Assembly: GCA_029379385.1 (NCBI GenBank)
Contig: CM055613.1
Coordinates: forward strand, 13,162,001-13,226,000
Length of the DNA: 64,000 nt
Reading direction: 5' to 3'
DNA from: Quillaja saponaria
Lineage: Eukaryota > Streptophyta > Magnoliopsida > Fabales > Quillajaceae
In this document: one piece after another, positions 11,967 through 22,685 of the stretch
Position numbering within the stretch: position 1 is the first letter of the stretch
Layout: the number at the start of each line of letters is the position of its first letter
Notes under the pieces: model-generated
Seen by the model: the letters and a program-made list of their open reading frames with translations, nothing else
Told to the model about the DNA's origin: nothing
Databases searched by the model: none
Made by a program: the position numbers and the translations under genes

Positions 11967-12309
11967 TGATAGAACCCTTTTCTATGAAGATAGAATTTTA
12001 CTGAGAAACAAACATAAAAGCTACCTAAACTAGAGAAAAAACTAAGAAATACTAATTCATTTCAAATTCTTGGATAATCTCCACGATACAGTGTTGCTGG
12101 TCTATATGTTACTGAATTTTACTAAGATTTCGAAACAACTAGCCAGTCTAACAACTTTACTGACTCAGCTTCTCCAAGACTAAAATGACATACTATAAAA
12201 ACATAACTAACACAATATTACAGCCCAGAATTGCCGTTTGATTGAAAACAGGAAATAGAAACTATAAAAACAAGGTGAAACGATGGCGTTTAGAAATAGG
12301 TGTGTATCA
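11967..12309 (-). repeat. LTR (5' LTR of the element)
   Basis: 343-bp long terminal repeat matching 10365-10714. This LTR is the one nearer the ATP synthase 24 kDa gene, but its transcription would run away from that gene. Confidence 0.88.
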
Positions 12310-12466
12310 GCACGACGTCGTACCGTGTCTCCTATAAGTCAAGCCCACTCATTAGGAGTACGTTTTTCGCCTGAGCCTCTTAGCTCGATCTGAGTCCAGG
12401 AATTACACCAGAGTTCTCTGAGAAAATAAGCAAACCCTAAAGTCTAGAATAACACTGAGTTCAGTC
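12310..12466 (+). promoter_or_regulatory. Short promoter/5' leader left between LTR element and ATP synthase gene
   Basis: Begins with the right target duplication GCACG (12310-12314). Only 157 bp separate the LTR from the start codon, so any core promoter further upstream has been displaced by 1.95 kb. No convincing TATA box is visible in it. Confidence 0.5.
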
Positions 12467-15400
12467 ATGGCTTTATCGTCGCGTCTCTTTTCGAAATCCA
12501 AACTGGTAAGCATGAATTCCATTTATGATCTTCCACTAATTTCGGTCCTTGTTTTGTTTTATTTTGATTTCATTTCCCCTTCAAATCATTGTCCCTGTTT
12601 GGATGCTCGGAAAATAGCAAGAAACATGAAGTTGTTACCCGAATGTCAATTTTTTACCTTACCAGAAGGTTTATGTTCTGATGGATATTAAATCCTAATT
12701 CTTCCAATGTCCTACATTTTCTGGCTGTTCTTTAGAATTATGTTCTTGTTATGTGATTGATTTACTGCCTCGATCTATAGGTTTCTGATTTCTAGGGTTT
12801 TGTTTTTCTAAGTTATAATGTTGAAAACAGGAGTATCAATCAAATATTCTTTGTACAAAACTATGACACGAGACAGGTCAGATGCTATAGGGAAACACAA
12901 TAACGGTCTTAGAATTTATTTTCTGTTTGGTTATTAGGAAAAATCCTTAGGTTGTACAAATGGTTGTGGATGCCACACAGGAAGAGACATTAGTTTCCTT
13001 TGTTTATTTTTCTTTCTATCCGTCTGAGGTAGATGTGGTGCTGAACGTTGATTGCTCTTGTTTCCAAGCTTTAAGCACCTGCAAATTGTTTTCTTGTTTT
13101 ACTATCAATTTTATGGACTTGCCTACAATTATGTTCATTTTGGCCTTCCTTCTCAGGTGTATGGTAGTCAAATACTTCTACAACGGGAGCATGCCGTTCC
13201 AGTTCGTTACTTTGCCAAGGAGGCTGGCCGCCCTGCCCTTAAGGGAGATGGTGAGTTCTACTTTGGAGTTATGTTATGTGTTTATTTCAGTTCTGTTAAT
13301 TTGTATGGTAGAAGTAGGGCATGGTGGTGCCAACATAGATCTCTTCTGCATTTCGTCAAAAAAAGAGGAAAGAAAATCAGTTAATCAAAGACAAAGTGCA
13401 GTTTGACTGTGATCATCTTTTCTGGGTCCATGTAAATTCAGTTTGTATGCATATGCTACTTGATTTTACCTAGATTGAGAAACATACAATTTGATCTTCA
13501 TTGAATTCTTTCTCCCTTGTATCTTTCACTGATAATATACTCCAATTTGAAAAGAGATGTTGAAGAACATCTTTTTGGAGGTTAAGAAGAAATTCGAGAC
13601 AGCCTTGGGAATACTACGGAAGGAGAAGATCACCATTGATCCAGATGATCCAGCTGCAGTTACTCAATATGCAAATGTTATGAAAACAGTGAGAGAGAAG
13701 TAACTTTCCATTTCCTTTAGACCAGTAATTCTTTGTAATCTCATCAAAATAGGTTATGTGTTCACCTTGTGTTATGCTGTCCTGCAGGGCAGACTTGTTC
13801 TCAGAATCCCAGCGTATCCAATATACCATTCAAACACGAACACAAGACATTCCAGATGCGAGAACTTATCTTTTGACTTTGAAGGAAATAAGAATTAAGT
13901 ACGTGGTGTTCTATTCTTAAGCTTGTTTTGTTCCATTTCTTACATACTGTCTCCATACCAAAATGAATGTCATATTCACATTTTTTATCTTAAATTCGAA
14001 TAATATACAAAACACACTTGGTTATATAAGGGTTTATTAATTTTTAACAAAAAAGAACTAAAAAATTGAATATAATAATATGCTATCCTCTGTACTGAGA
14101 ACTGTTTAATTGTCATAACCTGCTATACAATTGAAACTTCATTGGCAAACTAATTTTTTTAATGTAAAAACTACCATTCAAAGTGACACTAGGAATGGGA
14201 TGAAAGTTTGTAATGAAAAGTGTTTAATTGTTATAATCCACTATACAATTTTAACCTAATTGGAAAACCAATTTTTATGCAAAAACTACAAGTCTAAATG
14301 ACACTCAACGGAATGAAAAGAGCACAGTCTATAATATTCTTTGTGCCAACTGGAAAATATTCTCCACTTCAGTTTGGATGTGCTTGATTTGGCTTGTTTC
14401 GGAACTCTGACTTGCACACCTTTCTCACAAAGAGTAAACAAGATAAAATTATTCTCTCCTTTAGTAATCTCACCTCCAATGTGTATATATGTGATAATTT
14501 TCCTCCTCCCCCCAAAGAAAAAAGTATTGGCTATAGGTCATTATCTGTCCACACTGTTATCGGTATTAGCCATTAAGTCAATTATGCCGCATACAACATT
14601 TGTGATCTGGTCTATACCATAATATTTATCATCATTTCTTCTATCTTAATTTGATATTATGCTTTTTCAGGAGGGGTCTCACTGATGATCTTGGTGCAGA
14701 GGGCTTGATGATGGATGCACTGGAGAAAGTTGAAAAAGAAATACAGAAACCTCTTCTGAGGAATGATAAGAAGGGAATGTCTCTTCTCCTGGCGGAGTTT
14801 GATAAGGTCAACAAGAAGTAAGTATAACTTGTCAAAAGAAGTGCACTTAATTTCAATTGAAAAGAAAAGGAAAAACAGTGAGAAAATCCAAGTTACTTGA
14901 GAGGACTAGTCTAATATTAGTGGTGTGAAGAGCTTATTGCAACCTTGCAATCAAATATAGGTGGTCTGGATAACATAGGATAAACCATTACTCTTGCAAT
15001 GCAGTGAGAGAAAATCCAAGTTACCTCAGAAGAGTAATCTATTATGAGTATCATACGCTCCCTATCTATATGTATAAATTTTATGCTTCTGATTGGTGAA
15101 TATGTCAACACAAGCCCTTTTAGCTCTCATCTGTAAAACTATTTACTATTCTACTTCCCTTATATGGTTATGGTCCTCATGTGTATCTTTGGTTCCGTAT
15201 TGGATATTGTTAATGCTGTCAATGCCCAGTGGATGCTGATAGTCAGATTTATTAAGTGGCAATTACTTTACTCTTGAAATGCAGAATCAATAACTTGGTC
15301 AATAACATTCTTTTTAACTTTGAATCTCAGACTTGGAATCCGGAAGGAAGACCTACCTAAATATGAAGAGCAGCTAGAATTTAAAATAGCCAAAGCACAA

Positions 15401-15668
15401 CTGGAGGAGCTGAAGAAGGATGCTCTTGAGGCAATGGAAACTCAAAAGAAGAGGTATTGTACCATTTGCTAACAACTTGGGACCTGTTTAATTGTTGATG
15501 TTTTAGTTTCTAGCTGAGCTTTCTGTTATCTCATGGTTGTTTCATATTTTATTAGTTAACCTATAAGGGCTTACAGTTTCGTTGTTGTTTGCTTGTCATT
15601 TCAGAGAGGAATTCAAGGATGAAGAAATGGTTGATGTCAAGTCTTTGGACATTCGAAACTTCCTTTGA
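12467..15668 (+). CDS. MGP1: Mitochondrial ATP synthase 24 kDa subunit (MGP1/FAd type)
   Basis: Plant-specific 24 kDa subunit of the mitochondrial F1Fo ATP synthase, known in Arabidopsis as MGP1 and needed for pollen mitochondria. Seven exons: 12467-12505, 13157-13250, 13555-13699, 13788-13898, 14671-14817, 15331-15453, 15605-15668; 240 residues, the normal length. The N-terminus (MALSSRLFSKSKL, then HAVPVRYFAKEA) is an Arg/Ser-rich mitochondrial presequence. The rest is highly charged and helical, with the family landmarks FLEVKKKFETALG, ITIDPDDPAAV, RTQDIPDARTYL and the C-terminal VKSLDIRNF. Exon 3 uses an acceptor (TTTGAAAAG) with a poor pyrimidine tract, which gives GDE where relatives have GDD; this is the least certain junction. 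A polyadenylation-like AATAAA is at about 15748. The LTR element lies directly upstream. Confidence 0.95.
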
Positions 15669-17354
15669 GGTTGGGTCCGCTCTTTCAATCAAGTGGAAAC
15701 AAATTATTGTTGTTTGGAAATGATGAATACTTTCATCTGAGTTTTCAATAAATAGGCACCATTAATTTGGAATTGCAACCATATTGGCCAAATGAAGTTC
15801 TTATGTCATGTAATAGTTTCTTTATATATCTACTGCCAGGTGAGGATTGGTATTTGCAACTATAAACTTTTGTCTGTCCGCCACTTGGGTTTCATTTTGG
15901 GGCACTGGTTCTCTATGAACTTTGACTAGAAATGGCACACTTGCTAGGATTTGATCTGGATTTTAGATCTTGTTAGCTAAATAAAAACTGGTAAGGATTG
16001 CAATGAACAGGCTTGACTCTTAAATGTGATTCTCTCCTTAGTACTGCTTCCTGCTAATGGTTCTGTAACTGAGGCAAGTATATATTTAATCACATTAGTT
16101 GACAATTTGATTCTGAACTTAGTTATTTTCTTCGTGTAATTACCACCACAAGCTTCCGCTAATTCTTGAGATTGACACCAATGGCTTTGTGTTGAATTTC
16201 CAGATAGTAGGAATTAAATCATAGGGTTTTTAAGGATTCGGGGTTTGACTTTTCCCCTCTGCTGCTCACGGGTGGATTTTCTTCTTCAAGAATCTGTCTT
16301 GGATCCAAAATTAACTATATTTTTGGGGAGAGAAATTGAAGCCTTGTTCCAATTCCTTTCCAGGAGAAAATCCAAATCCATAACCCACACCCTTGAGAAG
16401 GCAATCAAGCAGAGTGTAATGGCAACAAGTGAACCCTATCGACTTATGCTTTTGCTGTTATTGACAACATCTAAGCTTTAAATAGATAGTATTTATTTAA
16501 TTTTTAATAATATATTCAATAAGTCGACTTATGAGTTTGTTTATTGAATTTTCAAAAAATTAAATTCAGTCTGTTTATTAAACAATATTAAAATAAATTT
16601 CAAATTTTTTTTTTGGTAGAAAGGGAAACATAAAGAAAAAACTAAACCCACTGAGTCCGTAACTAAACGATCCAGTACCTATCTCATCAGAGAGGAGCCG
16701 AAGACTGAAAGCAGCTGGAGTTTCATGCCAAATATACTCCTTTTGATATCCATCAAACACCAGATTAGCAATTTGATCAGCACATCTGTTGGCCTCCCTG
16801 TAAGACCTCCCAATCATGGCTTCTCGACCAATGGATGTATTCGATGATGGCTTTATTAGCATTGATCTTCTCATAATTCTTGTGACGTATCTCTATAACA
16901 GATTGAGAATCCATTTCAACCAGTAGCTTTTTAAAACCCCTTGACCAAACTTTTTACATTTCTAATAAAAGATTAAATCCATGACAATAAAAATGAATAC
17001 AAAAGGGTAAATTTTTATTTTTGGTATATTACAAGTAAATTGAATTTAATCTAAGAAATTAAGTAAAATTAATACAAAACCAAGAGAACTGACTTGTCGT
17101 AAAATTAAGGCAGAACTTCTGTAATTACATATTCACTTATATAATTTTGTGAGATTTTATTTTCTATTGAAAAAATTATATAACTATTCATAAGTTACAG
17201 GATTAGCTTTTTTAACAACGGCTAAAAAAAAATTATTTCATGTAAAAGCCTTGTGTATTTATTTGTTCTAGTGATTTGTTTTCCTTGAACCCAGTTCCGA
17301 AGGTTTTACTAGTCTACTGTTCCCATCACCCGTTTTCGTTTTCCCGAAGCCAAC
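15669..17354. other. Intergenic DNA between ATP synthase gene and SG1-like gene
   Basis: Contains the ATP synthase 3' untranslated region, a decayed LINE fragment (about 16640-16935, minus) and AT-rich DNA at 16480-16600 and 16930-17250. The SG1-like promoter is at the right end. Confidence 0.6.
16640..16935 (-). pseudogene. Decayed LINE RNase H domain fragment
   Basis: On the minus strand, translation gives GFKKLLVEMDSQSVIEI followed, after a frameshift, by YREANRCADQIANL and then a proline-containing tail (HETPAAFSLRLLSDEIGTG). This is the order seen at the end of plant non-LTR retrotransposon ORF2 and related RNase H-like proteins: the acidic residue in E-DS, then the REANRCAD-LAN helix, then a P--L--D--G tail. 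The fragment is frameshifted, lacks the reverse transcriptase, and is followed by an A/T-rich stretch. Dead copy. Confidence 0.7.
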
Positions 17355-20300
17355 ATGTGCTCACGCTCAATTAACATTTTTTCTCTCTACTCTCAAACAG
17401 CAATTTTCAATCCCAAATTTCTAAACAATGGAATCTGCAAGTCACTCGAGCAGCCACTCAATGATCAACCCCTGAAGAATTTACTTCCATTTCAACTATC
17501 CAAACTTCGCACCTCCTCTAAACCCTCTCAAATTTTCGCGAAGTGCTCTTGTTCCCACACTCCTTTCACTCCCTTATCAAAATTCTCAGGACCAAGTTGT
17601 TCTATCTCAACCCATAAATTATCCAAATGGTTGTCAGAAAAGGTTGTGTTTTTTCTTATTGGGTCGTTTATCTTCATGGGGTGCTTCAATAAAAGAGCAG
17701 TCATAGCTCAACCTGCTCAAACAACCAGTTCTACTGAAAATTTGCAGCATAGAAGTGAGGAGGAGGAGCTCTATGAGAAACTTTTGGAGGATGACCCATT
17801 AAATGTTGAGGCTTTGAAGGTGATTTTGCACAGCAAAATGAGGAGAGGAAAGTCGAAGGAGGCTGTGAAATATGTGGAGAGGTTGATTGATGTGGAACCA
17901 GATGAGGTTGAAGTGGAGGCTCTTGCTGGCACTTTGTTATGAGACAATGGGACAATTGAGTAAGGCTAAAAGACTATTCAAGGAAATCTTGGAGGAGAGG
18001 CCTCTAATGCTTAGAGCTTTGCATGTAATGAATCTTGGCCCTCTTTCTCTAGATATCACATTAAACATCACTGGAATTTCTTAATACTAATCATATATAT
18101 TGCTTATCTGCTACAAAGTATGTTTTGTGTTAATTAGTGATATGCTGAGATACCAGTGACATCTATTAAACCATATTGAGCAATTGAGATTTATTGTTTT
18201 TGAGAGGCAAGTTGATTGTGAGTTATAGGGGTGTACAGTTACTTTGGTAGAGAAAGATGTTGGTAATTCTCGCAATTACTTTAACGTGCTAATAAAATAA
18301 CTGTCATACTAAATGGAAACTTTGTGTTTAGAATGACAACGGCTTCGTATTGCTGCTCTATTTCAGTTTTTGTCTTTCTAAACCTTGTCTAGTTATTATT
18401 TCCTCAATTTTCATCAGAGATGGTGATGCTTAGAAACTACAAGAGTTTAAAAAGTTTTAGACCCTGCTTTTGTCAATTGATAATGCAGTAATGCTTCAAA
18501 CTTATTCTTGTTTGTATACGAAACACAAAAAAGATTGTCTTTTTCCTTATAGAACAAAAACTCTCCCCTGATACTGTGAATATGATCGTTCTTGTTGTTA
18601 GCAATGAAAGAATAAGGATTGCTGGAGTGGTGGCTATGTTGAACACCCAAAACTTTTAGTATGTGAGCTTGATAAAAACATTAGTGAAGTTTGCATAACC
18701 CCTCATATGGTCTGATTGTTTCTACTTTGGCAACTTCTCTATCTTATGGTTTGATTTTGTCACTTTGCCCATTATGGTAGTCTCCGTTATCAGTTTACTT
18801 CCTTCAGCAGCAATTCTGTATGTTTTCTACACAAAACAATGCAATACAATGATTTATGTTAAGAGACTTCATAGATTGCTGCCATTTCTCAACTGATAAT
18901 CTAGAATACCAAGGGGGAGAGTGGCAAATGATAAAACCACATGATGATAAAGTGAATGAATCATATCTCGGGTGTAGGTGAATTTTACCCAAAATATTTC
19001 TTTGGTTATGTTAAAGTAAAACCATGTAGCAGTTGTCAGTAAGGACTAAGGATCGTACTATAGATTCAACGCTCATACGGAAAGGTTTGTGGCTAAATAT
19101 TCTTCTAATAATCAACAATTGGCAGGGTAAGATCTGGCAGCCATTACGTAGTCATTCTTTAGCTTCTGTCCACAGTATACTGTAAGATATAAAATTAGTA
19201 AATCCTTTTCATTTTTCAAGAGGGAAAATCTTTGTCTCAATTGGGATACTCTGATGTTTGTTAAATCTAGTTTTTTTTTTCCCATGCTTTCATGTTTCCA
19301 GAGTCACCCAATAAAAACAACTGGTTATCCTGATATTTTGATGTCAAAAATATGCTAAACATGCATTATACACGTGTATTAATCTGAGTGTATGTATTAC
19401 TTCTTCTTTTTAATGTCAACTGTATCCGTCTTTATCATTCGTCAGTTTTGGTCATATTTGCACCAAGGATGACATCTAGTATACTGTCTACCGAATTAAT
19501 CCTTAGTTTGGGTTGCAGTATTCATGGTTGTTTGCTCATTTGTAGCACAATAGATATGTAGAAAATGATTTATTGGCTTTACTTTATGAAATGGAAGCGT
19601 CCAGCAAAGTTAACCAACTACTGTTGCTTTTAAATGTCTATTTGTAACTATTATAACTTATTAGCAAATATATAACTTTTGGATTGGAGTCTGCTTTGCA
19701 TAGTTTTGACCTAATGTTTTAAAAAGTGCTAGGCGCATTTAGGTGATAAGGGCTTCTATTGTCTAGGCGCATGTCGAGGCGCACTTAAGGAAAAAAAATT
19801 AAAATATTCTTAAGAGAAGTATATATATATATATATATCACAAAAAACGTTGTATTAAAGATTTAAAGCTTATCGAATAACACATGAGCCATTTCAAACT
19901 CTAAGTCAAGTTCAAACAAGAAAATAAACATAAAATACAGATGCAAACATCTTTCAAAAAACAATTATTCCTCCTACTCATGAGTTGGTTATTGTCTCAT
20001 CCTCATCAATACTTGTAAGACCAACATCACCTCAATCACTATCATTAGAATTGTAACCTTCATGTCTTCTTCTAATAACTCCTCATGCTCATGTGCATGG
20101 TTCTTGGTAGTAGAACTTGAACCCATAAATGTTCTTGACGTAGCTCGTGTTAGATCTTTTTAAACCCTAGATATATATATATTTTTTGAAAGAATAAGAT
20201 CTTGTGGTTTTTATAAGTAGAGGGACTTAAGGTTTGTATGCCTTTTGTAAATTATACACCAGTTATATATTTACTATATATATATTATTATGTTCCAAAC

Positions 20301-21913
20301 AAATAAGGCCCTGAAAGAGAAAAGAAAAAAAAAAAAAAAAAAGAGTTGGAACTGCCTAGCGTCTCAACCACCTAGCCCCTCGCCTGAAGCGAGTGCCTAG
20401 GCAAGCCATGCGTGCGCCTCCCTATCAGTGCCTTGCCTAGACCAAGCGAGGCACTTTTAAGTGCGCCTCACCTGCGCCTAGCACCTAGGCTCGCCTAAGG
20501 CGCGCTTTTCACAACACAGGGTTTTGACATACATCTTTTTGGGTAGGACTTGAGCTTATCCTCGGAGTTCATGAATACTACCTTATTGTGGACATATGTA
20601 TATGAAAAATGACTAGCTTATATTCAGACATCAAAATTCTGTAGCTGTTTGTTGTTTTAGGATTGGTTTTGGAACCTTGCTGTCGAAATTCTTTTCTTAC
20701 TTCATTGTATGGCTAATATGTTAAGATCATTGTAATGTAACATATTTGTAGATCATTTGAAATTAGTGTACGTCCTCAATTATTATCAATCTTGTTTTGT
20801 TCAAATTCTTTTTCTGGAGCGTTATATTTTTTGAATTTACAGGGTCTCGCATTGGTGATGCACAAAAACCTTGAAGGTCCCGCTGTCTTCGACATGCTGA
20901 ATAAGGCTCTAGAATTAGCTCGTCGTGAAAAAAGGGTTCCCGAGGAGAGAAATATAGGAATTTTAATTGCACAGATGCATGTTGTGAAGGTAGATTTTAT
21001 TCAATAATTATTGCTTTTGACCAATTTTGGCTAAAAAAGAAATTCTTATTTTCTAGGAATTCAACTTTATTGTGTTATGGTATGTCTCAGGGGGATCTGG
21101 AGGAGGGCTTAAAGAGATTTCAAGATCTGGTTAATGAAAATCCTCGAGATTTTAGGCCTTATCTTTGTCAGGTGATTTGTTTAGCATAGATTTTGGCTGA
21201 TGTTTTTAATATCTTGTTTCAGTTTTCTTTGTGATCCAAAATTCTTATATTTGATCTATACATAGTTCTTATTTGGGTCTGTATAGTGTTGGTCAGGATG
21301 ACCTTCTGGAAGAAAAATACATTATACTATACAAATGTTTTGAATGCCTGACCATTATTTCTTATGCAAGTATCACTATGTCATTTGTCACCTTTCTGTC
21401 CTGTCGTCTGCCTGACCAATCTGTGTTCAAAATGGTCCATTTGAAGATTGTAGGGGAGGGGTTAAGTGGGTCTATACAGATTGAAAATGGAATTCCACAT
21501 TATTTGAAAATATGGTGATATTAGTAGTAGTAGGTGGCGTTTTAAGTACTGGACCAGTATTCCTCCTGCATACTAGGATTAACCCCCTTTTGGCTTTAAA
21601 GTGAATTTATTATCATTTGTCAAATGAAACAGGGGTCAAGGAGTAACAGATTAAAAAGAAACAAATGTGATCTTAGTTGATTGTTGTATTATGATACTAA
21701 ACTGCTATTCGTGAAAATATTTGGCAGGGAATTATCTACAGCCTCCTGGACAAAAAGACGGAAGCTGAAGAGCAATTCGAGACATATAGAGCTCTTGCAC
21801 CTGAAGAATTTCCACAGCGGGGATTTCTTGATGATGTTGTCTTAACAGCCAAAACTGCATCTCAAGAACAATTTCAGAAGGAATTTAATGCTGAATTCTC
21901 ATACAGAAAGTGA
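17355..21913 (+). CDS. SG1: Chloroplast TPR protein, SLOW GREEN 1 type, with a frameshift in exon 1
   Basis: TPR protein required for chloroplast development in Arabidopsis. Exons: 17355-18024, 20843-20989, 21091-21171, 21728-21913. Residues 1 to about 65 look like a transit peptide; about 96-111 (VVFFLIGSFIFMGCF) are a membrane segment, consistent with envelope or thylakoid anchoring; TPR-like helical repeats follow (LYEKLLEDDPLNVEALKVIL, AVKYVERLIDVEPDEVEW, LSKAKRLFKEILEERP, GLKRFQDLVNENPRDF). One extra G near 17913 (GTTGAAGTGGAGG) shifts the frame: as read, translation ends at TGA 17940-17942 after 195 codons. Downstream, family-like sequence resumes in the +1 frame and all later exon junctions fit it. 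Either a sequencing or assembly error or a real loss-of-function allele. Intron 1 (2.8 kb) carries a hAT element. Confidence 0.85.
19711..20520. mobile_element. Non-autonomous hAT-type DNA transposon in SG1 intron 1
   Basis: 810-bp element flanked by a perfect 8-bp duplication GTTTTGAC (19703-19710 and 20521-20528), the length made by hAT transposases. The ends are imperfect inverted repeats; both then carry GC-rich sub-terminal blocks built on CTAGGCGC / GCGCCTAG (19727-19795 and 20350-20508), while the interior is AT-rich with an (AT)n run at 19821-19838. No transposase frame. The AGGCGC-rich ends match a repeat family I recall as widespread in plants, but the name is not recalled. Confidence 0.8.
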
Positions 21914-22084
21914 TATTACCTCCTGGATTAAAGGAAGGAAGCTGAAGAGCAACTTGAGAAGTATTGAGCTCATGTATTGAAGAATTTTGAGTGGGGAGTC
22001 TCGAGAATGTCTTAACAGCAAAAAGCTTCACCTCAAGAACAATTACAGAAGGAATTTGATGCTGAATTATCATACAGGAAGTGA
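21914..22084 (+). pseudogene. Decayed tandem copy of the last SG1 exon
   Basis: Directly after the SG1 stop codon lies a second, diverged copy of exon 4. Landmarks recur in the same order: CCTCCTGGA, GGAAGCTGAAGAGCAA, GTCTTAACAGC, CCTCAAGAACAAT, CAGAAGGAATTT, GATGCTGAAT and finally TCATACAGGAAGTGA. The copy holds small deletions and in-frame stops and has no splice acceptor in front of it, so it lies in the 3' untranslated region as a relic. It ends exactly at the equivalent stop codon. Confidence 0.88.
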
Positions 22085-22685
22085 GGACCACGTCATTTTA
22101 TTCTTTGGGGTATAGCATTTGTCATTAATTTGCTGTTGGGTAGTGAAAATTATGTTGGAACTTGGTTTATTAGGAAATTCGACTTGTAAGGTCATACAAT
22201 TTATATTTAGTTAATACATGTTGAACATGTTCACTCGTTAAACCTAATTCTAAATCATAGAGAATCCCCTCTGCACACAAGAACTATTAGTCCATCTCAT
22301 CCTTAACATTGTTGGATTTTTTTTTTTATTTATGGAAAAAAAAAAAGTATTTAGATTTTAGAAAAACAACATTCTACTTTCCAAAACAAAAAAGAATTCC
22401 TTTCGTCTCTCTAAGAGGTTAGATTATTACCGATTTTGACCTCATATTATTTTCAGCCTAGTGATATCTGAACTTGTTTATTAAAAAAAAAAATTAAAAA
22501 ATAGTATTATTTTTAAATTACAGAATAAATATAATAGTACTAACCGCTAAGTACTATTATTTTTTTGGTAATATTTGCTTTATAAAATAGTAATTACTAC
22601 TTTCCAGTAATTTTTTATTCTTTTTCTAGTTTATGCAGAGTTCCCCTGCCATTTCTCTCCGGCTAGCTTGCAAGTCACCAATTCC
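22085..22685. other. Intergenic DNA between SG1 and VDR
   Basis: 600 bp, AT-rich, with T and A homopolymers near 22319 and 22337. It must contain the VDR promoter. No element ends seen. Confidence 0.6.

Larger units (their letters stand above)
10365..12309 (-). mobile_element. Non-autonomous LTR retrotransposon, minus orientation
   Basis: A complete but short LTR element of 1945 bp. LTRs at 10365-10714 and 11967-12309 both begin TGATAGAACC and end GTGTATCA, and a perfect 5-bp duplication (GCACG) flanks them. Read on the minus strand, a primer-binding site resembling the initiator Met tRNA complement lies 3 bp inside the 5' LTR (11950-11963), and a polypurine tract lies next to the 3' LTR (10715-10730). 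The 1.25 kb interior holds a gag-like start (MGDSRNQQAHTVFQQLDARF, from 11937) that soon meets stops, and no protease, reverse transcriptase or integrase. The LTRs differ at roughly one base in ten by eye, so the insertion is old. It needed enzymes from another element. Confidence 0.88.
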
